Assembly: GCF_904849725.1 (NCBI RefSeq)
Contig: NC_058521.1
Span: forward strand, 338,194,638-338,258,637
Source: Hordeum vulgare subsp. vulgare
Lineage: Eukaryota; Streptophyta; Magnoliopsida; Poales; Poaceae
Length of the DNA stretch: 64,000 nucleotides
Direction: 5' to 3'
A program made the translations under genes and the position numbers. Below, one piece after another: positions 11,140-22,500 of this stretch. Within the stretch, counting starts at the first letter, position 1; each line of letters opens with the position of its first letter. The notes under the pieces are model-generated. The model saw only the letters and a program-made list of their open reading frames with translations, ran no database searches and was not told the DNA's origin.

Positions 11140-13026
11140 TCGCAGCATACCCATCGGGGAACATCAACCGCATTTTCACCCACAATAGCATTTCCCTCAT
11201 AGCTGGCCTTTCAAGTTTGAACCATGCCTTTGGCTTCGCTATGCTTTGCTTTCCTTTCCGTTGTCGCAAGTTTTGCAACGGTCTATCACATAGAGCCTCC
11301 AGGTCGATTCTAGCCTTAGGATTATCTTTTGACTTCCCCTCTATGCCGAACAATGTACCAAAAATGGCCTCCGCAATATTCTCTTCAGTGTGCATCACGT
11401 CAATGTTGTGTGGGCAATGGAGGTCTTTGATGTAAGGGAGATCCCATAAGCATGACTTGTGAGTCCAGGCGTGTTCCGTATTATACCCTTTGAAGTATCC
11501 TGGACGCAAAGGATCAGGCTCAAGAGCATTTAACTGATCAAGGGTCTGTTGGCCTGTCAACGCAGCTGGTGCAGTGTTTTTGACAACTCTACCTTTGATG
11601 AAATTCTTCTTGTCTTTTCTGAACTTATGGTCAGGATCCAGGAATTGTCTATGAATGTCGAAGCAAGAATACTTGCGACCAGCCTGCAGCCAACGGAACT
11701 GAAGAGCTGCCTTGCATGCGGTGCATGGGAACCTTCCATGCACACACCAGCCAGCTCATAGCGCAAACGCCGGATAATCATGTGTCGAGAACATGTACCA
11801 CACATGCATTTTGAAATTTGTTTTGGTAGCCGCGTCGTAGGTCTTGATCCCATTATCCCAGGCTTCTTGCAACTCATCCTTAAGCGGCTACATGTACACA
11901 TTCATATTCTTCCCCGGATAGTTGGGCCCTGGAATTATCAACGTCAGGAAAATGTTCTTTCTTTTCATAATCTCTCCGGGTGGCAAATTTAGTGGAATGA
12001 CAAATACAGGCCAACAACTGTATTGTGATGCCGTCATACCATACACATTGAACCCATCCGTGCTGATGGCAACTCTAGGTTTCCTTGGATCTTCCGATTT
12101 ATCCTTATGTAATGCATCGAAGTGCCTCCACGCAAAACCATCTGAAGTGTGTACCAGCATCTTGTTCCCATCCGCATCTAGTTCGGTTCTTTTGCCCAAT
12201 TTGTGCCATGTCATCTGTCTGGCCGTCTCTTCGACCATGAAAAGACGTTGAAGTCTTGGTACGATTGGCAGATATCGAAGAACACTAATGGGGATTTTGG
12301 TCTGATTCTTCTCACCCATGCCGTTGTCTACCACAATATACCTGGAAGAACTGCAAATGGGGCAATAGTTCAAGGCCGCATACTCAAGCCTAAATAAGGC
12401 ACATCCATCCTCACAGTCATGTATCTTCTCATAGGGCATCTTAAGTACACGGAGGATTTTCTCTGACTGGTATAGGTTTGCACGCAGTACATGGCCTTTG
12501 GGTAGAAAGCGTCCAAATATTGTCATCATCGCGTCGTAGCATTCTCTGCCTAGGTTGAATTGAGCCTTCAGAGCCATTACTTGCACGATGGCATCCAGCT
12601 GACAAAGCTCAGTCTGCTCGTGGAGAGGACGTTTTGAAGACTCCAACATTTCATAGAAGGCCTTTGCAGACTCCTCCATCTCTTCGTCCGAATCACGAGC
12701 ATCATCAAAGTCTTGCACCATGTCTTCAATCCCGGTACCATGCTCGTCGGTGCGACGACGAATCACCTCAGCTCTGGCACGTTGGTCAGACTCACCATGA
12801 AAAGTCCACACCGTGTAATTAGGCGTAAAACCCCACTTCTGCAGGTGTTTACCCATTTCAAACTCTGTCTGCTTTTTCCAGTTGTCGCAGTTGGGACAGG
12901 GGCACCATGTTTTATGCTGGCCATTTGCAAATGCGGCTCTCACAAACCCCCTGGTTTTTTTAACCATTCATGGGTCATGTCTTTCTGACTAGGGTGACCA
13001 GTGTACATCCAAGCACGATCGCTCAT
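11140..13026 (-). pseudogene. CACTA transposase (Tnp2/Transposase_21 type), 5' half only, broken
   Basis: This encodes the N-terminal part of the DDE transposase that would bind and cut CACTA ends in the nucleus. The start ATG at 13026 gives MSDRAWMYTGHP, the transposase-associated N-terminal domain, with a CPCPNC zinc-binding motif shortly after. The Tnp2 core follows, with LRYLPIVPRLQRLF near 12265 and PHNIDVMHTEENI near 11400. Breaks seen: a one-base shift in the 7-T run at 12955-12961, an in-frame TAG near 11886-11888 after NVYM, and an in-frame TGA near 11757 before AGWCVHGRFPC. After FPDGYAAN the reading runs directly into the satellite at about 11139, so the C-terminal half is missing. 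A larger internal reading frame (11888-12967) remains open. It cannot make a full transposase. Confidence 0.9.
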
Positions 13027-13162
13027 GCTGCCTAGCTACCTATGGGGGCACAAGAAATAAATAGATAATTCATCATCTATATTCATACGCTAATCAAGTT
13101 TGTCAGTTTTATTACGTCCATGCAACCTACACGCTAATAGGTAAAGATAGGTCCTAATCCCA

Positions 13163-13379
13163 CCCGAGTATGTGTAGACTGGGTTCGTTTTCCCATGCTC
13201 TCCTCCAGATGCGACGCAGAATTTCGACAGCACCTCCCCGCTGTTCTCCTGATACACGTCTCGGCAATAAGCAGAGAGGATGTGTACCCGGAGAACAACA
13301 GGGGAGGCACTGACGAAATTCCACATCGGATCCGGAGCACACCATACGGGAAAACAAACCCAATCTACACATACTCGGG
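13163..13379. repeat. Long imperfect inverted repeat upstream of transposase
   Basis: The arms are 13163-13257 and 13282-13379 with a loop of about 24 bases. The outer 32 bases (13163-13194 versus 13348-13379) pair with only two mismatches, for example CCCGAGTATGTGTAGA against its complement. The inner part pairs less well. It lies 5' of the transposase start, so it falls in the promoter or leader region and could fold as a hairpin in RNA. Confidence 0.85.
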
Positions 13380-13403
13380 CTGTCCATGGATAATGTTGGA
13401 TAA

Positions 13404-13467
13404 TTCGAAAGGATGGCGGTTATAAATATGCAAAGAAATGCATATTTATAGATGTCGCCCTTTCGAA
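13404..13467. promoter_or_regulatory. Second inverted repeat carrying TATAAATA on both strands
   Basis: TATAAATATGCA at 13421-13432 is perfectly repeated in inverse at 13439-13450 around a 6-base loop. TTCGAAAGG flanks pair outside it. The minus-strand TATAAATA lies about 420 bases upstream of the transposase ATG at 13026, so it could be that gene's TATA box. The promoter role is inferred from motif and position only. Confidence 0.45.
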
Positions 13468-13627
13468 TGGGAGACGCATACTGGTCACGCATACTCTTGA
13501 TTGAAGAAACCTATAGCTAGCAAGTTTCATCGGCACGAAGACCGGGACAGAGCAAATTAAGGGGGTAGGAGGAGAAGTCATTTGTGCTCACCAACAACGC
13601 AAGGGCGGAGCTCGTCCAACGCACGTG

Positions 13628-14390
13628 GAGGTCGTCGAACAACTGCACATTGAAATTCACCCGATCAACACAAATATGATGTTTTTATAATTAACATAAC
13701 TATATGACCTAACTCATAACTATGTGGGTCAGTGTCATCGGGGGTCGAAGGTCACTGGCGTCGGGGATTGGGGTCTTTTCGGTCAACAAGAGGCCGAAGA
13801 GGTGTCGGGGCTCGGGGGTTGGGGGTAAGTGGCGTCGGGGGTCGGGGTAGGGGGTCGGGGGTCGAGGGTGAGTGTTGTCGGGGGTCGGGGGTCGGGGGTC
13901 GAGGGTCAGTGGCGTCGGGCGTCGGGGGTCGGGGGTCAGTGGCGTCGGGGGTCGGGGTAGGGGGTCGGGGGTCGAGGGTGAGTGCTGTCGGGGGTCGGGG
14001 GTCAGTGGCGTCGGGCGTCGGGGATCGGGGGTCAGTGGCGTCGGGGGTCGGGGTCGGGGGTCGGGGGTCGATGGTGAGTGTTGTCGGAGGTCGTCGAACA
14101 ACTGCACATTGCAATTCACACGATCAACACAAATTTGATGTTTTTATAATTAACATAACTATGTGACCTAACTCATAACTATGTGGCTCAATGTCGTCGG
14201 GGGTTGAGGGTCACTAGCGTCGGGGGTTGGGGTATTTTCGATCAACAAGAGGCCAAAGAGGTGTCCGGGCTCGGGAGTTGGGGGTCAGTGGCGTCACGGT
14301 CGGGGTGGGGGGTCGGGGGTCGAGGGTGAGTAGCGTCGGGGGTCAGGGGTCAGTGGCGTCGGGGGTCGGGGGGTCGGGGGTTCGCGTACT
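13628..14390. repeat. G-rich minisatellite in a ~460-bp direct duplication
   Basis: Short units such as GGGGGTCGGGGGTC and GTCAGTGGCGTC repeat across 13737-14095 and again across 14195-14385. The sequence from GGTCGTCGAACAACTGCAC at 13629 recurs at 14089, so minisatellite plus leader was duplicated and the second copy is shorter. Runs of four or five G are dense on the plus strand. Open reading frames here are by-products of the repeat. Confidence 0.85.
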
Positions 14391-14482
14391 ACAGCATCTC
14401 CTCCAACTTCATCAGCTACCTGACCGGCCCGCTCGGGGAGAGCACGGCCGCCGTCAACGCCTGGTCCGGCGCCGCGTCCATG
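14381..14482 (+). pseudogene. NPF (NRT1/PTR family) transporter gene fragment, 34 codons
   Basis: Read from TTC at 14381, the plus strand gives FAYYSISSNFISYLTGPLGE followed by STAAVNAWSGAASM. This matches the conserved first-to-second transmembrane segment of plant nitrate/peptide transporters (YYGISSNL..YLTGPLG...AAVNAW.G). The fragment starts abruptly at the end of the G-rich minisatellite and homology stops after the ATG at 14480-14482. It is GC-rich like cereal exons and unlike the AT-rich DNA after it. The likely origin is capture of a host exon piece by the CACTA element. It has no start codon or full domain, so it is not functional as a transporter. Confidence 0.75.
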
Positions 14483-15030
14483 TTTCAAAATTTCATTGTT
14501 TTGTCCGGTGGAAGCACACACACCACAACATAGTGCTTCCCACGCGCTGTGCTCATGAATCAGCTGGACCGGGTCGATCTTTTTTTTTGGGAGGGTACCG
14601 GGTCGATCTTCGAAGATAGAATAATGTGCTCAACCCTAAACCTTTTTCTTTTCTAATGACACCACTTTTTTCTTGAAACACATCATCAGTACTCCCGAGT
14701 CAAAAAAATATATTGTTTTGTAGCCATTCCGATGAAGAGGTACTATGAGAAAAAAATATTTTTTGTACATAATAAGTGTCACATGTGTGACACAGAACAC
14801 ATCGGCGTTTTTGAACTACAAATACCATTAAATAGAAAAAAAACCAAAAACATTAGGGTGTTACATGCTTGACAACTAATGTTATCATCCTCGTGTCATT
14901 AATTTTAACATAAACAATTAGCATATATAGTATAACCTAACAAACTAATTACCACAAACTAATTACCATGAACCTAAAAATAACAAAAGAGAAAAAAACA
15001 AAAAAAACAGAAATAAATTTACCTAGGGAG
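14483..15030. other. AT-rich spacer of CACTA, no gene seen
   Basis: No coding or structural signal found apart from short homopolymers (T run near 14581 and A-rich stretches near 14830-15010). Confidence 0.4.
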
Positions 15031-15034
15031 GAAG

Positions 15035-15310
15035 GGCGGTGTAGGGAGGAGGGGTGGCGCAGGGAGGAGGCGTGCCGCAGGGAGGAGGGGCGGTACAGGA
15101 GGGGCGGTGTAGGAGGGGCCGCGCCGGGAGGGGCAGGCGCCAGGGGAGTGGGCGGCGCACGGAGGAGGGGCGGCGCGGGGCAGGCGGCGGCGCGGTGCAG
15201 GCGGCGGCGCGGGGCAGGGAGGAGGGGCGACGCGGGGCAGCGGCGCAGGGCAGGCGGTGGCGTGGGACGTCGGCAGGCGGCAGCGCGGGGCAGGGATTTG
15301 AGCAACGGGT
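15035..15310. repeat. GC-rich GGAGGAGGGGCGG minisatellite
   Basis: Imperfect repeats of GGGAGGAGGGGCGGCGCAG type lie just inside the right subterminal region. The same kind of block precedes the other CACTA end at 32683-33000, which points to a shared family architecture. Reading frames open on both strands here are compositional. Confidence 0.8.
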
Positions 15311-15364
15311 GGGCTACGTGGGAAGGGTTGGAGGGGGGCGGGGGTGCGCGTGTACGTGGCAAGG

Positions 15365-15779
15365 CTGCCGGGCCTTTGCCGTCCGCCACGCTCCTAGGCG
15401 GACGGCAAAGGCCCCCAAGGCCGACGGCAAAGGTCCCGGGGGGAGGCACCGGGTGGGGGGTTGGGTTGGTGGGCCGCCGTCCCCTTTGCCGTCCGTCGCG
15501 CTCCCAGGCGGACGGCAAAGTCCCCCAAGCAGACGGCAAAGGGGAGGGGTGGGTGGGGTGGCGTTTCGGCCGTTGGGGGGGGGCCTTTGCCGTCCGCATA
15601 GGGTTTCTTTGCCGTCGGCCAGCGGACGGCAAAGAGGTGGCCGACGGCAAAATAAACTTTTTCCATCTGCCACCTCTTTGTCGTCAGCACTGTGACAGCT
15701 GACGGCAAAGAGTACCTTTGCCATGTGTAAGCTGATGGCAAAGGCCAAGCAGACGGCAAATTTCTGAATTCCAGTAGTT
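15365..15779. repeat. Right subterminal repeats and TIR of CACTA
   Basis: At least a dozen copies of TTTGCCGTC or GACGGCAAAG occur in both orientations and end in the terminal inverted repeat at 15757-15779. Confidence 0.88.
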
Positions 15780-15782
15780 ACC
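15780..15782. repeat. TSD copy 2 (ACC) of CACTA element
   Basis: ACC follows the right terminal inverted repeat and matches bases 7-9. Confidence 0.85.
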
Positions 15783-17632
15783 CCTTGCCATGTTTAACAA
15801 AATTTAATATTGACGTGTACCTAAACGAGAGTGAAGTAAATAATTAAATGTGGAGTTTCATCAATATGCAACTTGTTGCATATTGATCTTCACTTAATGT
15901 GTAGTGTTTGATATTTGTGAATTACCAAGCCATGTCTTGCATAATTAACTGGACATGCATCATATTAGGGTGTGCATCATATCGTGCATTTGTTGTGGTG
16001 AATATCGTGTGTTGATTCTGGTTTTCGGTTTGCTTCGTCTCGATAGAGTTCCAAAAGCGTGTCGGAGTGTGAAGATCCGTTCGACTATGTCGGTTCGTCA
16101 GCTTCATGGAGTCGTTCTTCTTCCAAGAAAGATCTCAGGCAAGATGATCATTTCCCTAGATACCATTACTATCATTGCCATGATAGTTGTTTCGTTTCTA
16201 CCGTTATGTCTCACTACCTACCACATGTTAAATATCAGCCATGAAAACCTTCAACCTTTCGACAACCTAGCAAACTACTGATTGGCTATGTTACCGCTTG
16301 GGTAACCATTTGTTAACATTGCTAGTTGCACATGCAGTCGCTTCCATGTGCTAACATGGGGATGCTTGTTATATCACCATATTATTGCTAATTAATTAAA
16401 TGCACCTATATACTTGGTAAAAGGTGGAAGGCTTGGACTTCGAGCCTGGTGATTTGGTCCACCTTTGCCGCCTTAGTTTAGGCTACCGGTGTTATGTTCC
16501 ATAAATGAGCGGTCCTAACATGCTTGGGGTTGTTATTGGGACCCCCTAGATTCTCGTTTTGGGATAAAGCTTGTTTGTCAAGGCCCAACATTTTCTGAAT
16601 CATAGGGCATCATGAACCCGAGGAATAATTCAACCTAATACAGGGAGGGCCAATGCTGATTGTGCTGGTCTAAAATAGAGCACTGTGCCGGGACAACCCG
16701 GGGCAACTCAGGTGATGTCGATCAGGCCCTATACACTAGCATATCCATCGTGTCCTGAGAACGAGATAGGCAGATCCTATAGGGATCGTCGACATGTCGT
16801 GCTGCCTTGCTGGTCTTGTTTTACCTTTCTCGAGCGTCTTCTGCGAGGGATTTCGAGGATGCTTTGGGTTATCTCAAGGTTGAGGTTTTCCAATAGGAAA
16901 CCGAGGAGATCACGGGTTTCCCTGATCGAGGTCATTCCATTGCAGCGTGTCGTATTTTGTGATGGACTAGTTGGAGCACCCCTGCAGTGTTAAATCTTTC
17001 GGAAGTTCGTGCCCATGGTTATGTGGCAACATGAAAACTTTATTTAACATTTGGTTCTAGATAACTTGAAATTAACCTAATTAAAACATGCCAATAGAGT
17101 GCGTAACCGTGACTGTCTCTTTCGTGAGGTCCTTCTCCGATCAAGGACAAGATGCAGTTATGTCTTACGTAAGTAGGTGTTCAGGATCATTAATTTGATC
17201 ATCAACAGTTCACGTCCGCTATGCGTAGATAATCCCCTTCTTATTCTTTTACTCACAAGTTAGCCACCTCAAATAAATGTTTAGTCGCTTGCTGCAGCCT
17301 CACCACTTAACCATACCTCACCCATTAAGCTTTGCTAGTCTTGATACCTTTGGAAAAGAGATTGTTGCGTCCCTGTGGCTCACAGATTAATACAACACCA
17401 GTTGCAAGTACATGTAAATAGTTACTTGACGTGAGCATGATGATTTTAAATTTGGAGTTTCTTCTTCTTCTTCATCGTCGATCGAGGATGGGTTCCAGGC
17501 CGGCAGCCCAGGACAGCAAGGATGGATTTCGTTCTTTTACCGTTTGTTTTCGTCCGTAGTCGGATCCTGCTATTCTTGATGATGATTGTATATTGACGTA
17601 TTGATGTGATATTGATGTAGCTTGTGCGAGTG
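15783..17632 (+). mobile_element. Sukkula-like LTR, interior to 3' part (split)
   Basis: Bases 16334-17632 are closely similar to 40681-42008, and both continue into the same LTR end (31924-32061 and 55904-55938). The joined end resembles the terminal region of barley Sukkula (GG..CGCATCTTGGGCG.TAC type). The part before 16334 has no second copy in the window. The LTR is interrupted on the left by the CACTA element and on the right by the copia element at 17632/17633. No protein-coding signal is seen. Confidence 0.7.
17628..17632. repeat. TSD GAGTG (left) of copia element
   Basis: GAGTG here equals 31919-31923 on the other side. One copy restores the interrupted LTR when compared with 41998-42010. 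Confidence 0.92.
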
Positions 17633-19048
17633 TGAAAGTGTGTTATATCGACTAGAGGGGGGGTGAATAGGAGATTTTTAGAATTTCATAACTGAGGAAA
17701 TTCCTTTTGAGGAAATTCCTCACTGATGACTAACTTACAGCGGAAACAGTTAAGGATCAGTCATGCAAAGGTTCACAACAGCAGTATTACAGAGTGAAGA
17801 TTGTGAAAACAGATTGCACAGTAAGCAGGCACGCAGAATACAAATGATGATTAACTCGAGTGAAGAATTTGGGGTTGAGGAAATTCAGAGAAAGTCTTCA
17901 GCAAATTCTTCAAACAGTCACAGTGAATGTCATCAACACATAATACAGAGAATATAAAGAGTTGAGGAATTAGAACCCGATTCTTGGTGAAGACTATTGT
18001 TGATGACCTAGTTCCAACTGCTGTGACAGTTGTACATCTGGTTTGGAGCAGCTTGGTATTGAAACCAAAGGACACCCAGTCCCGGGACACACAGTCCCTA
18101 CCGTATTCTCCTTGAGCTAAGAACACACAGTCTTCGCCTAACACTCGTGGTATGTCTTCAGGGCAGACTTCCAAACCCTCACAAACTCGGTCACCCGGCA
18201 ATCCACAATTGACTGCTGGATTGCTCTAGACCATCACACCTAACCGTCTGGAGGATGCACAGTCCTCAAAGGTAAAAGGTTTCAGTCCCACAGAGGAACA
18301 ACTTCTTCAATGATGCTCAATCACTAGGTTTGGTTTGTGGTTTCGGTGGGTGGTGTATTTCCTCACTGATGAATTACTCTCGAAGGCTCTGAGAAATTTG
18401 GGTTGCGCTTATGACAAGTGTCACTTTCTAATGGAGCAGCCAACCAGCTCGTGGTTGTGGGGGGCGGCTATTTATAGCCTGGGAGCATCCCGACATGATT
18501 TGACATTAATGCCCTTAAATAATATGACCGTTGGAGTGGATAAGACCAGTGACTTGGCGTGGCTATCGAAACGGTCGGGACCCTCAACTGTGAGAGTCCT
18601 CATGTCACTCATATTCCTCACTTGAGGCTTTTGGTAGGATTTGGCTTGGGTTTAGCATCATGAGGAAATTCATTCCGTAGCGTTACTTTGACCCCCTTTA
18701 ACAGTACGGTGTTCCTATTCATCAAATGCAAAGAAAGTAAAACAGAAAACGTAAATCTTCACGCTTCAATTTCTTCAAAATGATTTTCTTCAGGAACCAA
18801 CGATCTTCTCAATATCAATATCTTCGTGAGGAATATCAATTTCATCGCATATTCCTCGTGATTCATTTCTTCAACTTCAGACCAATTTCTTCAACTGAAG
18901 ACATATATTTTTAGGGGTCGATATTCTTAAAATATCTCAAACTCCTCAATGACTTATAGATCATGTGTACACTTATAAACACATTAGATACTTAACCTAT
19001 AAGTTTTCAAACCACCAAAATCACTAAGGGGCACTAGATGCACTTACA
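17633..19048 (-). repeat. 3' LTR of copia element
   Basis: The plus strand runs TGAAAGTG...CACTTACA. It is nearly identical to 30507-31918 with scattered substitutions and small indels. It has a minus-strand TATAAATAG at 18468-18476. Confidence 0.94.
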
Positions 19049-19062
19049 ATCTCCCCCTTTTT
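19049..19062 (-). promoter_or_regulatory. Polypurine tract of copia element
   Basis: The minus strand reads AAAAAGGGGGAGAT directly before the 3' LTR. Confidence 0.88.
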
Positions 19063-19574
19063 GGTGGTTGATGACAATTAGGTTAAGTCTTCAACAGGGA
19101 ATAAAAATGTGAAGTGTAAATACTCAATTGAGGAATTTGAAGACAAGATTTACAGAGACTCCCCCTGAAGATGTGCATACCTTGAGGATTTTGCTTTTAT
19201 AGCATATGCACATTGATGATTTATATCATGGAGATCTCCCCCTGAATCTTGTAAATCATGCATACATATAACATATCATATGAAGAAAATGAAGATGCAT
19301 GATGGCAAATGGTATCTGACGAATTCCAGCATGCGTGCATTAAAACTTGAGGAATAAGCATACGAAGAAAAACGTTCAAAAGCGTCAGAGTACCATCGGG
19401 CTTAAGTTACAACTCATTACATAAAAACTCCAGAAGAGCCAAGAGTTTGTAACTGAAATATAGTTTATAGGCCCCAAAAATAAATCCCGTTTGAAGACTA
19501 ACTCTCAAGTTTCTCCCCCTTTGTCATCAAGTGACAAAAAAGGGACAAACTGAGGACTAACGCCCATGAATACT

Positions 19575-22500
19575 TCATTTCTTGGCGGTTGATGAAGATC
19601 CTTGACGCTTCTTGGGTGTAGTCCTCTTCCTTGGGCCCTTTGCGGTGTCGAGTTGTTCCTCATCAGATTCGGCGGTGCGGAATGACGAGAAGGAGCTGTC
19701 TTCAAGATCTGGCACTGGAATGGGCCTGAACTTCTTATTAGGAGGCCACGACCAGTCAAAGTCCTGCTCAAAGTTCATTTCTTCAAGCTCAGTCTGGGTC
19801 TTCAGATGTGCAAGTGTAGCCCAGGTGCGATCGAAAACCTCATGCAGATAGTGATGATTAATCTTCACAGAGTTCTGGATTTCAGTGAGGGTTTTGAAAA
19901 TGGCACCAAACTGGCGTTTGACCCATTTGTGGTTGTGATCCACCTTCTGATGAAGACTGAGAAGAAGCTCTCTCGTGTTTAGCACGCGAGGAGGAACAGG
20001 GCTGGGTGGACAAGTCTCAGTATCGTCCCATGAAGAATATGCGTCTGGCTCTTTAAACTGACCATCAAGAGGCCTGCTGCCTTCATGAATCACATACTTT
20101 CCTTTTCCCTCATTGGGCTCGAAAGTCTTCTTGTTGACCCGGATAGGAGGCATATAACCAACATGGTTCTGGAAATCTGCGTGGAAGTTGATGCCTGTCC
20201 TTGTCCTGAGGAATCTCATGATCCATGGTGCATAAATTTTGTGATCATAGGGGCACATTGGATTGTCAGCCAAAGTCCTCAAGAAGAAATCATGGATATT
20301 CATGGGGATACCGTGAATGATGTTGAAGAGGATATTCTTCATGAGGCCGACGACATCTTCTTCATCATCATGGCCTTTGATTGGCGCTAGCACACTGCAG
20401 AGAATGCGGTAGACCGACCGAGGTGTGTACTTGAGCTCATGGGCGAGGAATGTGGTTCTTGATGGTTTTCCTGCAGCCAAAGGCTTCATGAGGACTTCCA
20501 TCATCCCATTTGGCAGCTTACGCTCGCCATAAAGCTTCACTGCCCCGTCTGAAGGAATTGGTACGGGCAGTTCTCTGAGGAGTTCAGACGCTCGAGCCTT
20601 GTAGTGAGTGTTTTGGGTCATCCAGTCGAACACCCAAGTGTTGATGTCATCAGCGTTGCCCGAGATGTGCAGAGTTGCATAGAACTGAAGAATAAGTTCA
20701 TATTCCAGTCTGATATATCTGAGCACATAGGGAGCAAACCTGCATCATGAAGGACACTGAGGACTGGTTCCAGATAGGGTATTGCTTCAAGCTCATCATG
20801 AGGAATGTGCCTGTGCTGGAATATCTTGTTGCGTCCACACAGTACTGAAGCATAGTAGTTCATCTGAGTCCTTGTCCAAAACTTCAGATGCCTCATTTGA
20901 GGCTTGTCATAAGGGTTCGCTCCGATGAAATACATGCGTTCCTCAAAGAAATCTTCTTTCTGAAACTTTGGCCGCTTCGAGAATGGCTGGCGCTGAACTG
21001 GCTTGATATTGTGCGGAGGAATGGGAGGGGAAACAACCATGGCAGTCTCTGGGTTGAGCACAATGAAGTCACTGTCACGGGCGGGAACATTTTCTTCAGC
21101 AGTTTCCTCATGTTGAGGAATTTCATCAGCTGGTATTTCTTGCTCTGGCTGAGCTTCAGGCTGAGGAATTTCTTCTTCCTTCTCAGCCTGTTCAGTGGGA
21201 GGAGCCTGCTCAGACTGGACATTTTCTTCAGCTTGTTTTTCATCAGCTGACTTTGTGGCAGAAGCAGATTGATCAGCTGCTGCAGTTGAAGCTTGAGTAG
21301 TCTCTGTCTGAGGAACATGAGGTTGAGGACTTTCATCAATCTGGATTTCCTCATCAGTATGCTCCTTAGAGGCAGCATCCTTCATTTCCTCATCTGCCCT
21401 TGTAGTTTGGTCACCAATGACGACCATTTCATATGAAGGTGCAATATTTAGAGGCACCGGGTCCAGAGGGGCAGATTCTTCAGTTTCCTTGAGGCGTTTT
21501 GCCTCAATCTTTTCTTCTGCTGAGGAAGCTTTTCTCTTCTTCGCTTCCTTCTCAGCAGCTCTTGTCTTTTTCGCGTCTGATGCAGACGGGATTAACTTCT
21601 TCACCTTTAAAGCTTTTGGTGAAGGTGTTTTCTCTACAGATTCTTCAGCTGGTAGTGAGGAACCAGCTGGAACAGAGTCATCAGCCTGCTTTGGTGGAGC
21701 AGCTGGATCAGGAGCAATTGCATCAGGGATTGCAATTTCATGAGTGGCGGTCTCGGTGATGATTTCTTCAATGGCCGGCGCATCAGCACGGCGCTCTTGG
21801 TGTTGTTCCTGAGCTTGAGGAATTTCCTCCTCATCAGGAGATACATCTTCTGGCTGCTCAACCAAGGGCTGAGGAGTTGGTGCTGGTGGTGGGTGTCGTT
21901 TGTTGTAGTCATCAACAACACTATTGGCTAGCTTGATGAAATTGCGCTTGATGCTTTTGCGGTCTGACAATTTGTCACACTTGTCAGTCAAGACTTGTAG
22001 CTCTGCCTGGGTTGACACCAGTGCTTCAGGCGTCAGCTTGAGGAGATTTTTCCTGAGGAATTTCTCCTTTTTGGCCTTTGCAATCTTTGCCTGCTTGGCC
22101 TTCTGTTCCTTCCACTTGGCTTCGTTTATGAAGGTGGCCACCATGTGACTGATGCCAGGAGGAAGTTTCAAGTCATCAATGGGGGTGTTAGGGTCCTCAT
22201 ACCATATGTTGATGTAGTCGAGGAGGACCTTGGGGTCCATAGCCAGAGGAATAGCACTGCCTGATGCTTGTGCTACCCGTTGTTGCTTGTTTCTGATGAT
22301 GGCTTGCAAGGTTTCATCATCATAATCATCACTTCCCTCTGATGCAGACGGGACTGCGATGATTTTGCTGGGGCTGGGCAGAGGTGCAGGTTCAGTAGTT
22401 GCCAAAGTCTTCACAAGGGGTGTTGAAGACTTTGTCTCCGAGCTAGTTGCAGCTGGGAGTGAGGAGCTGGAGTTGGCAGTCGTAGTCTTCACGACTTTCT

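Larger units (their letters stand above)
10..15779 (-). mobile_element. CACTA (DTC) DNA transposon with large internal satellite
   Basis: The left end reads CACTACTGAAATTCAG. The right end, reverse-complemented, reads AACTACTGGAATTCAG, so the terminal inverted repeats match over about 28 bp apart from a 1-bp gap and a changed last base (expected G is T at 15779). The 3-bp flanks ACC at 7-9 and ACC at 15780-15782 form the target-site duplication expected of CACTA elements. Both ends carry many copies of TTTGCCGTCTGC / GACGGCAAAG. The transposase is on the minus strand at 11140-13026 and is defective. No second CACTA gene (TnpA-like) is recognisable. The sequences on either side read together across one ACC as part of a Sukkula-like LTR, so this insertion is younger than that element. 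Confidence 0.93.

Noticed and set aside
13709..14619. Gly/Val/Arg- and Pro/Asp-rich ORFs in the G-rich minisatellite
   Set aside because: Repeat-driven on both strands. Only the separate NPF-like frame at 14381-14482 has real similarity.
14949..15748. ORFs of 213-244 codons in the GC-rich right end of the CACTA element
   Set aside because: Low-complexity repeat translation with frames open on both strands and no recognised domain.
17763..18625. Short ORFs inside the copia LTRs (also 30636-31495)
   Set aside because: They are present in both LTRs, lie in the promoter/leader region, have no domain and run against the element's sense in most cases.
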